A DNA stretch of 64,000 nt from Niveispirillum fermenti (GTDB taxonomy: Bacteria; Pseudomonadota; Alphaproteobacteria; Azospirillales; Azospirillaceae). Positions 40,955 to 50,434 of this stretch are shown piece after piece. The notes under the pieces were generated by a model, which saw only the letters and a program-made list of their open reading frames with translations, searched no databases and was not told where the DNA came from. A program made the translations under genes and the position numbers. Each line of letters begins with the position of its first letter. The stretch's first letter is position 1. The stretch is taken from the NCBI RefSeq assembly GCF_048066175.1, contig NZ_JBLTXA010000003.1, forward strand, positions 248,001 through 312,000, written 5' to 3'.

Positions 40955-41917
40955 CTATCGTGTCATGGCCAGTTCCACGGCGGGCCGCATGGCGATGGCG
41001 GCGGTATAGCCCAGCTCGATCAATTCCTCGGCGCGTTCGAATTCCAGGATGCCGATATGGCCGATGCGCGGCGTGATCAGCACGTCCGGCGGCTCTCCGG
41101 CCAGGCGGGAGCGGGTTATCCGGTCCTGCATGATGTCGATCGAACTGGCCATCACCTCCAGCACGCCGGGGCTTGGCGGTCGGGGCAGGGGCTTCAGGTG
41201 GGTGGCGAACTGGCGGGCGTGCTCGCCCACCTGGTTCAGTCTGGCCGCCAGCTTGGCCAGGGGTTTGGCCACTTCGCGCAGTGGCTTTTCCGGGGGCGTT
41301 TCCCCGATCGGATGTTCAGGCAGGCTGACATTGACGGGGCCCAGTTGCGCCTTGGACAGGCGGGGCATCTGCGACAGGTCGCCGTTCAGGTTGATGGCGA
41401 TCACGACCTCGGCCCCCAGCGCCCGGCACAAGGAAACGGGCACCGGGTTCACCAGCGCGCCATCGGCCAGCCACATGTTCTGGAACGGCACGGCGGGAAA
41501 CATGCCGGGTATCGCCGCAGACGCGCGCACGACATCCAGCAGATGCCCTTCGCGCAGCCACACCTCCTTGCCCGTGGAAAGGTCCGTGGCCACCGCGGCG
41601 AAGGGGATGGGCAGCGACTCGATGGGTACGTCCGTGCGCTCGTTGCGGAAGCGGTCATAAGCCTTTTCGACGCTGACCAGCCCCCCGCGGGAGAAGGTGA
41701 GGTCCAGCAGCTTCAGCACATCCAGCATGCCGAACCCCTGGGCATATTCCTGCAGTTCGTCCAGCAGGTCGGTCAGATAGGCGGCGCCGACCAGCGCGCC
41801 CACGGATGTGCCGGTGATGACATCGGGCTTCAATCCGAACTCTGCCAGCGCCCGCATCACACCCACATGTGCCCAGCCGCGCGCGGCCCCACTGCCCAAA
41901 GCCAGCCCGATCTTCAT
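40955..41917 (-). CDS. patatin-like phospholipase (RssA type)
   Basis: 320 residues. Patatin hydrolase motifs: oxyanion loop GSGAARGWAHVGV, nucleophile Ser in GTSVGA, and catalytic Asp in LADGALVNPVP. The C-terminal region (about 210-320) is less conserved. Probably a cytoplasmic or membrane-associated serine lipase; the substrate is unknown. Start ATG 41917 (MKIGLALGSG). Divergent from the fatty-acid hydroxylase gene and 98 bases upstream of the AT-rich pentapeptide gene. Confidence 0.93.
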   Translation of the reverse strand: MKIGLALGSGAARGWAHVGVMRALAEFGLKPDVITGTSVGALVGAAYLTDLLDELQEYAQGFGMLDVLKLLDLTFSRGGLVSVEKAYDRFRNERTDVPIESLPIPFAAVATDLSTGKEVWLREGHLLDVVRASAAIPGMFPAVPFQNMWLADGALVNPVPVSLCRALGAEVVIAINLNGDLSQMPRLSKAQLGPVNVSLPEHPIGETPPEKPLREVAKPLAKLAARLNQVGEHARQFATHLKPLPRPPSPGVLEVMASSIDIMQDRITRSRLAGEPPDVLITPRIGHIGILEFERAEELIELGYTAAIAMRPAVELAMTR

Positions 41918-42024
41918 GATATTCCAACCATCCCTGTGAAATGCCGCCTGCGACACCGGGAAACCTTGCGCGAGAGTGCCGCAAACGGCAATACATCCAT
42001 GGGTTCTCGCCAAAAGGAAGACCG

Positions 42025-42906
42025 ATGCGCGTCGTCATCGCCCATCTGCTGTGGCCCTTTCTGGTCGCTATCTGCATCGCCGGCTATTGGTATGGCTGGC
42101 AGTCGGGTCATGCCGTGCTGGCTTTCAACGCGACCTATTTCGGCCTGGCCGCCACCCTGTTGGTTTTGGAAAGGGTGATGCCTTATGAACGGGAATGGGC
42201 GAGAAGCGATGGACAGCTTTTCAACGACATCGCGCATACGCTGCTGAACAAGGGGCTGGGGCAGGTGATCGCCGCTTCCATTGCCATCGCGGGGCTGGAC
42301 CATGCAGGGCCGCAGACGGCCAGCGGCTTCTGGCCGGGCGACTGGCCCCTGTGGGCACAGGTGCTGCTGGCCCTGGTCGCGGCGGAGTTCGGGCTTTATT
42401 GGGCCCATCGCACCGCCCATGAATTCCGCGCCATCTGGCATTGGCACGCCATCCATCACAGCGTCACCCGCCTGTGGATTGTCAATACCGGGCGCTTCCA
42501 TTTCCTGGACAGCCTCTGGAAGACGGCGTTCGCCATGGTCATCGCCGGTGTGCTGGGGGCGCCCAAGGATGTCATTCTGTGGGTGCTGGCGATCACCACC
42601 TATATCGGCTTCCTGACCCACTGCAATGTCGACATGCGGTGCGGCCCGCTGAACTGGGTGTTCTCCACACCGGAACTGCATCGCTGGCATCACAACCGCG
42701 ACCCGATCGAGGGCAATGTGAACTATGGCGAGAACTTCATCCTCTGGGATGTGGTGTTCGGGACCCGCCACCTGCCGGCCGACCGCAAGCCGCCCGTGAA
42801 TATCGGCTGCAAGGACCCGGTGCCGGACACCTTCCTGGGCCAGCTTGCCTACCCGTTCAAGGCGTGGGCCCGGCGAGACTTCTTCAACAGCCGGAAGGCG
42901 GCCTGA
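42025..42906 (+). CDS. fatty acid hydroxylase / sterol desaturase family membrane protein
   Basis: 293 residues with several membrane helices. Di-iron His clusters: HRTAHE, HWHAIHH and HRWHHNRD, in the family order. Such enzymes hydroxylate or desaturate lipids (sterols, fatty acids, carotenoids) in the membrane; the substrate here is not known. The start at 42025 (MRVVIAHLLWPF) is the natural one, directly before the first membrane helix. Confidence 0.9.
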   Translation: MRVVIAHLLWPFLVAICIAGYWYGWQSGHAVLAFNATYFGLAATLLVLERVMPYEREWARSDGQLFNDIAHTLLNKGLGQVIAASIAIAGLDHAGPQTASGFWPGDWPLWAQVLLALVAAEFGLYWAHRTAHEFRAIWHWHAIHHSVTRLWIVNTGRFHFLDSLWKTAFAMVIAGVLGAPKDVILWVLAITTYIGFLTHCNVDMRCGPLNWVFSTPELHRWHHNRDPIEGNVNYGENFILWDVVFGTRHLPADRKPPVNIGCKDPVPDTFLGQLAYPFKAWARRDFFNSRKAA

Positions 42907-43078
42907 CGGGCCGGCCGGTGGTGTTCGCCGGTCCTGTAGTGCTACCGCCACCGCTACCATCGCGGTGGCGAAACAATCTGCGCTTCTGCGCGTTGGAACA
43001 AGCTGGCGAGCCGCGTCGCCATGTGCTTTGCTGCGGGCGACGCATCTCTTAACCAACATCAGTTCGGGTGAACCAAAC

Positions 43079-44473
43079 ATGACCCTGGCGCACAAGTTCC
43101 ATCCCACGGTCCTGCGCGAATATGACATCCGCGGCATCATCGGCAAGACGCTGACACCCGACGACGCCCGTGCCATCGGCCGCGGATTCGGCACCATGGT
43201 GGTGCGGGGCGGGGGCAGCAAGGTGGCCATCGGCTTCGACGGCCGCCTGTCCTCACCGGAACTGGAGGCGGCGGCCGTGGAAGGGCTGAAATCCACCGGT
43301 CTGCACGTGGTGCGCATCGGTCTGGGCCCGACGCCCATGCTGTATTTCACGGTGCGTCATCTGAAGCTGGATGCCGGCGTGATGATCACCGGTTCCCACA
43401 ATCCGCCCGACTATAACGGCTTCAAGATGATGCTGGGCAAGGGCCCCGTCTATGGCAGCCAGATCCAGGAGATCGGTCAGATCGCCGCGGCGGGCGATTT
43501 CGCCACGGGCGATGGCACGGACGAGACGATCGACATCCAGGACACCTATGTCGACCGCCTGGCGCAGGATTATGACGGCACGGCCGATCTGAACGTCGTC
43601 TGGGACAATGGCAACGGCGCGGCCGGGGAGATCCTGCGCCGCCTGGTGAAGAAGCTACCGGGCACGCATACGCTGCTGTTCGACCAGATCGACGGCACGT
43701 TTCCCAACCATCACCCGGACCCCACCATTCCGGAGAACCTGGAAGATGTGATCCACAAGGTGGCCGACCGGAAGGCGGACCTGGGCATCGCGTTCGATGG
43801 CGATGCCGACCGGATCGGGGCCGTCGATGAACGCGGCCGCATCGTCTGGGGCGACCAGTTGGTCGCCATCTATTCCAAGGATGTGCTGGAGGCGTTCCCC
43901 GGCGCCACCATCATCGCCGATGTGAAGGCCAGCCAGACCCTGTTCGACCAGATCGCCAAGCTGGGCGGCAAGCCGCTGATGTGGAAGACGGGCCATTCGC
44001 TGCTGAAGGCCAAGATGGCCGAGACGGGCAGCCCGCTGGCCGGCGAGATGTCGGGCCACATCTTCTTCGCCGACAAATATTACGGCTTCGACGACGCGCT
44101 TTACTGCGCCGTCCGCCTGCTGGGCCTGGTGTCCCGCCGCGGCAGGCTGTCGTGCTTGCGTGACGAGTTGCCCGATGTGCTGAACACGCCGGAGGTCCGG
44201 TTCCAGGTCAGCGAGGAACGCAAGTTCGCCGCGGTGGAGGAGATCAAGGCCCGCGTCAAGCAAGAGGCAGCCGCCGGCGGGATCGAGGTGAACGACATTG
44301 ATGGTGTGCGCGTGAAGACGCCGGACGGCTGGTGGCTGCTGCGCGCCTCCAACACCCAGGACGTGCTGGTGGCGCGCGCCGAGGCGTTCGCCAATGACGG
44401 GCTGGAACGGCTGAAGGATGCGATCAAGGGTCAGTTGTCGGCCAGCGGCATTGCCGCTCCGGCCGATTTCTGA
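43079..44473 (+). CDS. phosphomannomutase/phosphoglucomutase
   Basis: 464 residues of the AlgC/ManB-type alpha-D-phosphohexomutase family. Interconverts hexose-1- and -6-phosphates. Active Ser in TGSHNPPDYNGFKM; Mg2+ loop DGDADRIG; sugar-binding GEMSGHIFF; C-terminal phosphate-binding loop LLRASNTQDVLVARAEA. It could feed GDP-mannose and, with GalU, UDP-glucose synthesis. The ATG at 43079 has only a weak GGGTG upstream. It ends at a good terminator. Confidence 0.94.
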   Translation: MTLAHKFHPTVLREYDIRGIIGKTLTPDDARAIGRGFGTMVVRGGGSKVAIGFDGRLSSPELEAAAVEGLKSTGLHVVRIGLGPTPMLYFTVRHLKLDAGVMITGSHNPPDYNGFKMMLGKGPVYGSQIQEIGQIAAAGDFATGDGTDETIDIQDTYVDRLAQDYDGTADLNVVWDNGNGAAGEILRRLVKKLPGTHTLLFDQIDGTFPNHHPDPTIPENLEDVIHKVADRKADLGIAFDGDADRIGAVDERGRIVWGDQLVAIYSKDVLEAFPGATIIADVKASQTLFDQIAKLGGKPLMWKTGHSLLKAKMAETGSPLAGEMSGHIFFADKYYGFDDALYCAVRLLGLVSRRGRLSCLRDELPDVLNTPEVRFQVSEERKFAAVEEIKARVKQEAAAGGIEVNDIDGVRVKTPDGWWLLRASNTQDVLVARAEAFANDGLERLKDAIKGQLSASGIAAPADF

Positions 44474-44497
44474 TCAGCGATTCCCTTGAGAAGCGGG

Positions 44498-44534
44498 AAA
44501 GGGCCGGTGGAGGTGTTCCGCCGGCCCTTTTCCT
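44498..44534. terminator. intrinsic terminator between phosphohexomutase and malQ
   Basis: 14-bp stem AAAGGGCCGGTGGA / TCCGCCGGCCCTTT (one G-T pair) with loop GGTGT, followed by TTCCTTTCC on the plus strand and an A/T-rich start on the other. It serves the plus-strand mutase and probably also malQ. Confidence 0.85.
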
Positions 44535-44606
44535 TTCCGTCCGGGCACATGCCGGCCCATGGAAAGCCGCCCGTTGGTGGTGCCGGCCTTTGATGTCTGG
44601 CCGGTA

Positions 44607-46121
44607 TCAGGCGACCAGCCGCCCGGCGGCGGCCGTCAGGTCGCGCAGCCGCTCCACATCCTCATCCCGCCATTGTCCCGGCTTCAGGCGCCAGCCCCAG
44701 TTACCATCGGGTTGGCCCGGCACATTCATGCGGCCTTCGGTACCAAGGCCCAGCACATCCTGCAGGGGCGTGATCGCCAGTTCGGCATTCACGCCCAGGG
44801 CGAAGCGGATCAGGTCCCAATGCAGTTCCCGCCCGTCGGTGTTCAGGTAGGAACGGATGCGCTGTCCCAATTCCCCGTCCAGGCCCCCGCGTGACGCGAC
44901 CCAGCCCAGGATCGTGTCATTGTCGTGGGTACCGGTATAGAAGACGGAATGCGCGGCATAGCGGTTGGGGTCGTAGTGCCAGGGCTCGAAATGGTCGCCC
45001 CACTCGAACGGGAGCACGCGCATGCCGGGGAACCCGAAATGGTCGCGCAGCCGTTCCACCTCCGGTGTGATGATGCCCAGATCCTCCGCGATGATGGGCA
45101 GCGGGCCGTGGGCATCGCGCAGGGACTGAAACAGTTCGTAACCCGGTGCCGGCACCCACTGGCCATGGATGGCCGTTTCCTCCTGCGCGGGGATTTCCCA
45201 ATAGCTTTCAAATCCGCGGAAATGGTCGATGCGCACCATGTCGACCGTTTCCAGGGTGCGGGCGATGCGCCGCCGCCACCAGGCGAAACCTTCCGCCCTG
45301 TGGGCGTCCCAGCGATAGAGCGGGTTGCCCCAGCGCTGGCCCGTGGCCGAGAAATAATCGGGTGGCACGCCGGCCACGACGGTGGGCTGGCCGCGTTCGT
45401 CCAGCGCGAACAGGTCGCGGCGGGACCAGACATCGGCGCTGTCGCCCGCCACGAAGATGGGGATATCCCCCATGATGTGGATGCCGCGCTGGTTGGCCTC
45501 CTTCTTCAGGCGCATCCATTGCCGGAAGAAAAGGAACTGCTGCACCTTCACCTTCTTGATGTCGAAGGACAGCGTATGCCGGGCTTCCCCGATGCCGATG
45601 GGATCGCGCGCGATGTAGAGCGCGTTCCATTCCGGCCACGCCCTGCCCTGGTGGCGGGCCTTCAGCACGGTGTAGAGCGCATAATCATCCAGCCATTCGG
45701 CATCGTTGCGGGCGCGGAACAGCTCGAAATCGCCCCACTCCTCGTCATCGGACGACCGTTTCAGGAAATCGCCGGCCACGATGTCCAGTGAGGCCAGCTT
45801 CATGGCGGCCACCCCGTCATAATCCACCCGCTCCGGCCCGTTTCCGGGCAGACGGTCCAGCAGGGCGGAATCGGCCAGCCCGTCGGCCACCAGATCGTCG
45901 AAACTGATCAGCAGCGGGTTGCCGGCGAAGCTGGACAGGGCCGAATAGGGGCTGTTGCCCAGGCTGGTCGGGGCCAGCGGCAGGATTTGCCATATGGTTT
46001 GCCCCGCAGCCTGGAGTTGCGCCAGGAAGGTGCGGGCAGCCGGCCCCATGTCCCCGATGCCATGCCCGCCGGGCAGCGAGGTCGGGTGCAGAAGGATGCC
46101 GCTGGCGCGCTGGTTGATCAT
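44607..46121 (-). CDS. malQ: 4-alpha-glucanotransferase (amylomaltase)
   Basis: 504 residues, GH77. Transfers maltosyl units between alpha-1,4-glucans. The N-terminus is typical: SGILLHPTSLPGGHGIGDMG. GH77 catalytic regions: RIDHFRGFESYWEIPA (nucleophile Asp), IAEDLGIITPEVERL (acid/base Glu) and TGTHDNDTILGW. Starts at ATG 46121, with AGGAAAG upstream. Divergent from the phosphorylase-kinase-like gene, with which it shares a 190-base control region. Confidence 0.96.
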   Translation of the reverse strand: MINQRASGILLHPTSLPGGHGIGDMGPAARTFLAQLQAAGQTIWQILPLAPTSLGNSPYSALSSFAGNPLLISFDDLVADGLADSALLDRLPGNGPERVDYDGVAAMKLASLDIVAGDFLKRSSDDEEWGDFELFRARNDAEWLDDYALYTVLKARHQGRAWPEWNALYIARDPIGIGEARHTLSFDIKKVKVQQFLFFRQWMRLKKEANQRGIHIMGDIPIFVAGDSADVWSRRDLFALDERGQPTVVAGVPPDYFSATGQRWGNPLYRWDAHRAEGFAWWRRRIARTLETVDMVRIDHFRGFESYWEIPAQEETAIHGQWVPAPGYELFQSLRDAHGPLPIIAEDLGIITPEVERLRDHFGFPGMRVLPFEWGDHFEPWHYDPNRYAAHSVFYTGTHDNDTILGWVASRGGLDGELGQRIRSYLNTDGRELHWDLIRFALGVNAELAITPLQDVLGLGTEGRMNVPGQPDGNWGWRLKPGQWRDEDVERLRDLTAAAGRLVA

Positions 46122-46227
46122 GGGGCCGGTTCTTTCCTGGGGCTGGTCGCAAACGCGGAGGGGGCGGCGGGCAAGGGGCCGCCATTCCTATCAGGCCGAC
46201 CCATGGCGCCCATGATTTCGCAACCCA

Positions 46228-46268
46228 TGTTGCATTGCAACAGTTGCGCGCGCCGGTAACGCTGTTAC
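46228..46268. promoter_or_regulatory. paired palindromes in the malQ / phosphorylase-kinase-like intergenic region
   Basis: TGTTGCATTGCAACA (46228-46242, perfect 7-bp arms) and GTAACGCTGTTAC (46256-46268, 5-bp arms). The first resembles LacI-family operators (TTGCA..TGCAA). A possible promoter for the rightward gene is TTGCGC (46244) and TACAGT (46266) with a 16-base spacer. No regulator gene is nearby. Confidence 0.45.
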
Positions 46269-46311
46269 AGTCTTGGGATCAGGAAGCGGGCGTTGTTGTT
46301 ACGGGGGACAG

Positions 46312-49300
46312 ATGCCGGAAGCGCCATTGCCACGGGGGATCGGCAAGCAGGGACCGCAGGCGGCCAAGACCGCGCTGGATCGGCTGTTCGACCATGTGAA
46401 CCGGGTGATCCTTTCCCGCCAGCACCCCATCACCGGGTTGTTGCCGGCCTCCACGGCCGTGACGGTGCATGGCAACTACACCCATGCCTGGGTGCGCGAC
46501 AATGTCTATTCCATCATCGGTCCCTGGGCCCTGTCGCTGGCCTATCGCCGCCGCGGCGACAGCGCGGCACGCGCCCGCCTTCTGGAACAAAGCGTGGTGA
46601 AGACCATGCGGGGCCTTTTGCAGGCCATGATGCGTCAGGCCGCGAAGGTGGAACGGTTCAAGCAGACCCAGGCGCCCCTGGACAGCCTGCACGCCATCTA
46701 TTCGGCCAGCACGGGCGAGGCCGTCGCCGCTGACGATGGCTGGGGACATCTCCAGATCGACGCGACGTCGCTGTTCCTGCTGATGCTGGCGCAGATGACG
46801 CGGTCCGGCATGTCGCTGATCTACACGATGGACGAGGTGGCCTTCGTCCAGAACCTTGTCCATTACATCGGTCCCGCCTATCGCATCGCCGATTTCGGCA
46901 TCTGGGAGCGGGGACGCAAGATCAATGACGGGGCTGTGGAACTGAACGCCAGTTCCATCGGCATGGCCAAGGCCGCCATGGAGGCCATGCAGGGGCTGGA
47001 CCTGTTCGGGGAGGATGGGGGCCGGGTTGCCGTCATCCACGCCGTGCCGGACGAGATCGCGCGGGCCCGGGCCACGGTGGAGGCACTGCTGCCGCGCGAG
47101 TCCGGATCGAAGGAGGTGGATGCCGCCCTGCTGGCCATCATCGGCTGGCCCGGCTTCGCCGTCGACGTGCCTGATCTGGTGGAGCGCACGCGCGCGGAGA
47201 TCCTGTCGAAGCTGGGCGGCCCCTATGGCTGCAAACGCTTCCTGACCGACGGGCACCAGACCGTGCTGGAGGATCATTCCCGCCTGCATTACGAGGCGGG
47301 CGAGTTGGAGCGGTTCCGTGGCATTGAAAGCGAATGGCCGCTGTTCTTCACCTATTTCTACGTCACGGCCCTGCTGACAGGGGATGCGCGCGGGGCGGCG
47401 CAATGGCGCGAGCGGCTGGAAGGGCTGCTGGTGGAGCGCGGGTCCGACACGCTGCTGCCGGAGCTTTACATCGTGCCCGCCGACACGGTGGAGGCGGAGC
47501 GCGCCAGCCCCGGCAGCCAGGCGCGCATCCCCAACGACAATGTGCCGCTGCTGTGGGCGCAAAGCCTGTTCATCATGGGCCTGCTGCTGGACGAGGGGTA
47601 TCTGTCGGCCGGCGACGTCGATCCGCTGAACCGGCGGGCCAAGCTGAAGCCCAAGCCGCCGGTGCCGCTGCGTCTGGTCGTCCTGGCTGAGGACGAGCCG
47701 GTGCAGGCCGAACTGCGCGGCCATGGCGTCTTCTGCCAGACCCTGTCCCAAGGCGGTGGCTCCATCCATATCTGCCATGTCGATGTGCTGGTCGGGGCGC
47801 TGGCCGAACTGGGGCGCTGCGAGGCGCTGGGGCTTTCCGGTCGGCCGCCGCGCCGGCTGGGCACGCTGATCACGGCCAACGGCTTCCGCTTCGCGGGGCA
47901 GCCGGCCGTCATCGTGCCCACCTTCGTCGATGAACAGGACGGTTTCTATTTCACCTATGACCACCGGTTCCTGGTCGAACGGCTTTTGTCGGAAATCGCC
48001 TATATCAACCGCACCTGGACCTTCACCAAGCCGCCGTTGCTGGTCTTTCCCGTGTCCAAGGGCATGGCGGCGGGCGAGGGGTTCGCCGAACTGGCCCGCA
48101 CGCTGGCCGATCTGCTGGCGGGCAGGGTGCCGGACCTGGTGGTGCGTGGCGGCGATCTGGCCGACACCTATGCTGGGTCCCGCATCATCGCCTTCGACCA
48201 GATTGCGCCTTCCTGCCCGGTTTCCGCCCGGCCCGTGCGGGCGCGCGATGCCGGTGCCGGTTTCGATTTCGCGGCCCCGCCGCCGGGTGCGGAGGATCGC
48301 CGCTGGATCGAGGAGGGGGACACGCCCTGGCTTGCCCGGTCGCTGGACGGGGAGCGGCGGGCCGACTGGCACCTGCTGATGCTCTCGCTGCTCTGGCAGC
48401 GCCAGGGGCGTGATTTCGTGCCCGATGGCGACAGCCGGCCCCTGTGGCAGCGGGCGGAGGATCTGTACCGCGCCGCCGGCCATGCCGGGCACTGGGACAT
48501 CGTCCGGCCGCTGGCCTGGCTGATGGACCGGCATGACGAACGCCTGCAGGACGCGGTGAAGGAGATCGTGGTCCGGCAGAAACACGTGATTCTGGGCGAC
48601 TGTGCGCGGGCGGGCGCGGTCGTCGACCGGCCACTGGCGAATGCGGAGATCAGTCACCGGCTGGCCGCCATCGGCGGCGACCCGGCGACGCTGATGCTGC
48701 GGGAAGAGATGCTGCTGTTCAGCGGCACGCTGATCAAGGCCAGCCCCGAACTGTTCCGCTATACCCTGTCGGCCCGGCCAGCCGATCTGCTGGGCCTGCT
48801 GGTCCGGTCCGTCGGCCGGCAGCGCGGCGTGTCGGAGGCCGCGGCGCTGGAGATGCTGAAGGGCGAGGGACCGCACACGATCCTGACGCGCTTGCGCCGG
48901 CTGATTTCCCGCTGTCCCGGCATGACGGGGGATTTCTGTCTGCCCGTCCTGTCGCGGGCCTGCGCCGTGGACCGGCCGGAATTCGCCATGGAGGGGGACC
49001 ATTGGTCGGCCCACATCCTGACGGGCGGGGACTGGTGGGGCTGGCGCGACACGGCCGGCACCCTGCTGCCCGTGCCCGACGAATTCTTCCACCGCGTCTG
49101 GGGTCTGCTGCGCCATGGCGACGGCCTGATCATCGCCGATCCCACCAACCATGACATGCGCCTGGACAGCGCCACCCTGCGCGCCGACCGCACCCCCGGC
49201 GAGCGCGACTTCGCGCGCGAGGTGGAAAGCCGGCTGGATCGCATCATGAACCCCGAATACCGGCAATTGACGGTGGAGGCGCTGTGGGCGGTGTCGGAGA

Positions 49301-49533
49301 TGCTGTCGGTGCATAGCGAGGTGCGGCTGCCCGGCCTGATTTCCACCGACCGTATCATCGCCACGGCGGTGGCGCGGCATTGGTCGCTGAAGCATCCGGG
49401 CATCGGCGATCCCAACGGGGCAACGGCCTGGAAGGGGTTTTACAACCTGTCCCCCGTGACGGCGGCCGAACATCTGGCCACCGGTGCGCTGATGCTGGCC
49501 GGCCTGGCCGACGGCGTGCCGGACGCGGCCTGA
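46312..49533 (+). CDS. phosphorylase-kinase alpha/beta-subunit-like protein (GH15-related)
   Basis: 1073 residues, colinear with the regulatory subunits of eukaryotic phosphorylase kinase. Shared blocks: HPITGLLPAS, HAWVRDNVYSI, LEQSVVKTMRGLLQAMMRQ, DDGWGHLQIDATSLFLLMLA, ADFGIWERGRKINDG and ELNASSIGMAKAAMEA in the glucoamylase-like (alpha6/alpha6) N-terminal part; LSGRPPRRLG in the middle; and TPGERDFAREVESRLDRI with EYRQLTVEAL near the C-terminus. NCBI-style annotation would be GH15 family. Whether it hydrolyses or only senses alpha-glucans is unknown. Start ATG 46312 has CGGGGGA upstream. Divergent from malQ, supporting a glucan role. Confidence 0.88.
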   Translation: MPEAPLPRGIGKQGPQAAKTALDRLFDHVNRVILSRQHPITGLLPASTAVTVHGNYTHAWVRDNVYSIIGPWALSLAYRRRGDSAARARLLEQSVVKTMRGLLQAMMRQAAKVERFKQTQAPLDSLHAIYSASTGEAVAADDGWGHLQIDATSLFLLMLAQMTRSGMSLIYTMDEVAFVQNLVHYIGPAYRIADFGIWERGRKINDGAVELNASSIGMAKAAMEAMQGLDLFGEDGGRVAVIHAVPDEIARARATVEALLPRESGSKEVDAALLAIIGWPGFAVDVPDLVERTRAEILSKLGGPYGCKRFLTDGHQTVLEDHSRLHYEAGELERFRGIESEWPLFFTYFYVTALLTGDARGAAQWRERLEGLLVERGSDTLLPELYIVPADTVEAERASPGSQARIPNDNVPLLWAQSLFIMGLLLDEGYLSAGDVDPLNRRAKLKPKPPVPLRLVVLAEDEPVQAELRGHGVFCQTLSQGGGSIHICHVDVLVGALAELGRCEALGLSGRPPRRLGTLITANGFRFAGQPAVIVPTFVDEQDGFYFTYDHRFLVERLLSEIAYINRTWTFTKPPLLVFPVSKGMAAGEGFAELARTLADLLAGRVPDLVVRGGDLADTYAGSRIIAFDQIAPSCPVSARPVRARDAGAGFDFAAPPPGAEDRRWIEEGDTPWLARSLDGERRADWHLLMLSLLWQRQGRDFVPDGDSRPLWQRAEDLYRAAGHAGHWDIVRPLAWLMDRHDERLQDAVKEIVVRQKHVILGDCARAGAVVDRPLANAEISHRLAAIGGDPATLMLREEMLLFSGTLIKASPELFRYTLSARPADLLGLLVRSVGRQRGVSEAAALEMLKGEGPHTILTRLRRLISRCPGMTGDFCLPVLSRACAVDRPEFAMEGDHWSAHILTGGDWWGWRDTAGTLLPVPDEFFHRVWGLLRHGDGLIIADPTNHDMRLDSATLRADRTPGERDFAREVESRLDRIMNPEYRQLTVEALWAVSEMLSVHSEVRLPGLISTDRIIATAVARHWSLKHPGIGDPNGATAWKGFYNLSPVTAAEHLATGALMLAGLADGVPDAA

Positions 49534-49540
49534 GGGCGCA

Positions 49541-50434
49541 TCAGCCCGCGTCCGCCCCGTCCAGCCGCAGCCGCAGGGCCAGCAGGTCCTTCCAGGCTTC
49601 CCGCTTGGCGGCCGGGTTGCGCAGCAGATAGGCGGGGTGCAGCATGGGGATGGCGGTCACCGACTTGCGCAGGCCGGCCGATCCGTAATCGAACCATCGG
49701 CCGCGCAGGCGCGTGATGCCTTCGGTACGGTTCAGCATGGCCTTGGCACTGATGCCGCCGGCGAAGATCAGGAAGTCGGGCGCCAGCAATTCGATATGCC
49801 GCACCATGAACGGCATGCAGGCCGCGATCTCGCTGTCGGTCGGGCTGCGGTTGCCGGGCGGGCGCCAGGGCAGCATGTTGGTGATATAGACGGCCTTGGC
49901 CGGGTCTTCGGCATGGCGGTCCAGCCCGATGGCGGCCAGCATACGGTCCAGCAACTGCCCCGCGGGCCCCACGAAGGGCAGGCCCTGCCGGTCCTCGTTC
50001 TCGCCCGGCGCCTCGCCGACCAGCATGATGCGGGCCTGCCGGCTGCCCATGCCGAACACCAGATTGGTGGCCGTCTTCTTCAGCGCACAGCCATCGAAGG
50101 CGGCCAGCGCCGTCTTCAGCGAATCCAGGTCATGGGCTGCGGCCGCCGCGGCGCGCGCCGACTGTCCGGCTTCGTTCGCGCCAAGGGGAGGTATGTTCCC
50201 GATTTTAGCCTGTTGTGCATTCTCTGCTGGTCCCGCGGCCGGTCCCGGACCCCGATCCGGCGGCAATGAGGCGGCCGGTTGGGGTGCGGCGGGGGGCGGT
50301 GACGCACCGGCCGCCTTGCCGCGCGCCCTGATGGCCACGGCCGACCAGTCGGTCGGCGTGTCCTCGATCGCCTCGTCAACCCCGGCATCCAGCAGGAAGC
50401 GCAGGGCCGATACGGATTCTGCAAGCCCAATCAT
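49541..50434 (-). CDS. uracil-DNA glycosylase (family 4/5-like)
   Basis: 297 residues. An N-terminal Ala/Pro-rich region (about 35-95) of low complexity precedes the UDG domain. Motif A GEAPGENEDRQGLPFVGPAG, later ITNMLPWRPPGNRSPT and AACMPFMVRHIEL, motif B HPAYLLRNPAAK. Removes uracil from DNA, starting base excision repair. The classic family 4 has four Cys Fe-S ligands; here only two of those positions keep Cys (see findings). It converges on the phosphorylase-kinase-like gene with a 7-base gap and is divergent from the ETF-QO gene. Confidence 0.92.
   Translation of the reverse strand: MIGLAESVSALRFLLDAGVDEAIEDTPTDWSAVAIRARGKAAGASPPPAAPQPAASLPPDRGPGPAAGPAENAQQAKIGNIPPLGANEAGQSARAAAAAAHDLDSLKTALAAFDGCALKKTATNLVFGMGSRQARIMLVGEAPGENEDRQGLPFVGPAGQLLDRMLAAIGLDRHAEDPAKAVYITNMLPWRPPGNRSPTDSEIAACMPFMVRHIELLAPDFLIFAGGISAKAMLNRTEGITRLRGRWFDYGSAGLRKSVTAIPMLHPAYLLRNPAAKREAWKDLLALRLRLDGADAG

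Noticed and set aside
46279..49473. 1064-codon open frame antisense to the phosphorylase-kinase-like gene
   Set aside because: Same cause: biased codons on the coding strand leave the complement free of stops. The plus-strand protein has end-to-end family similarity.
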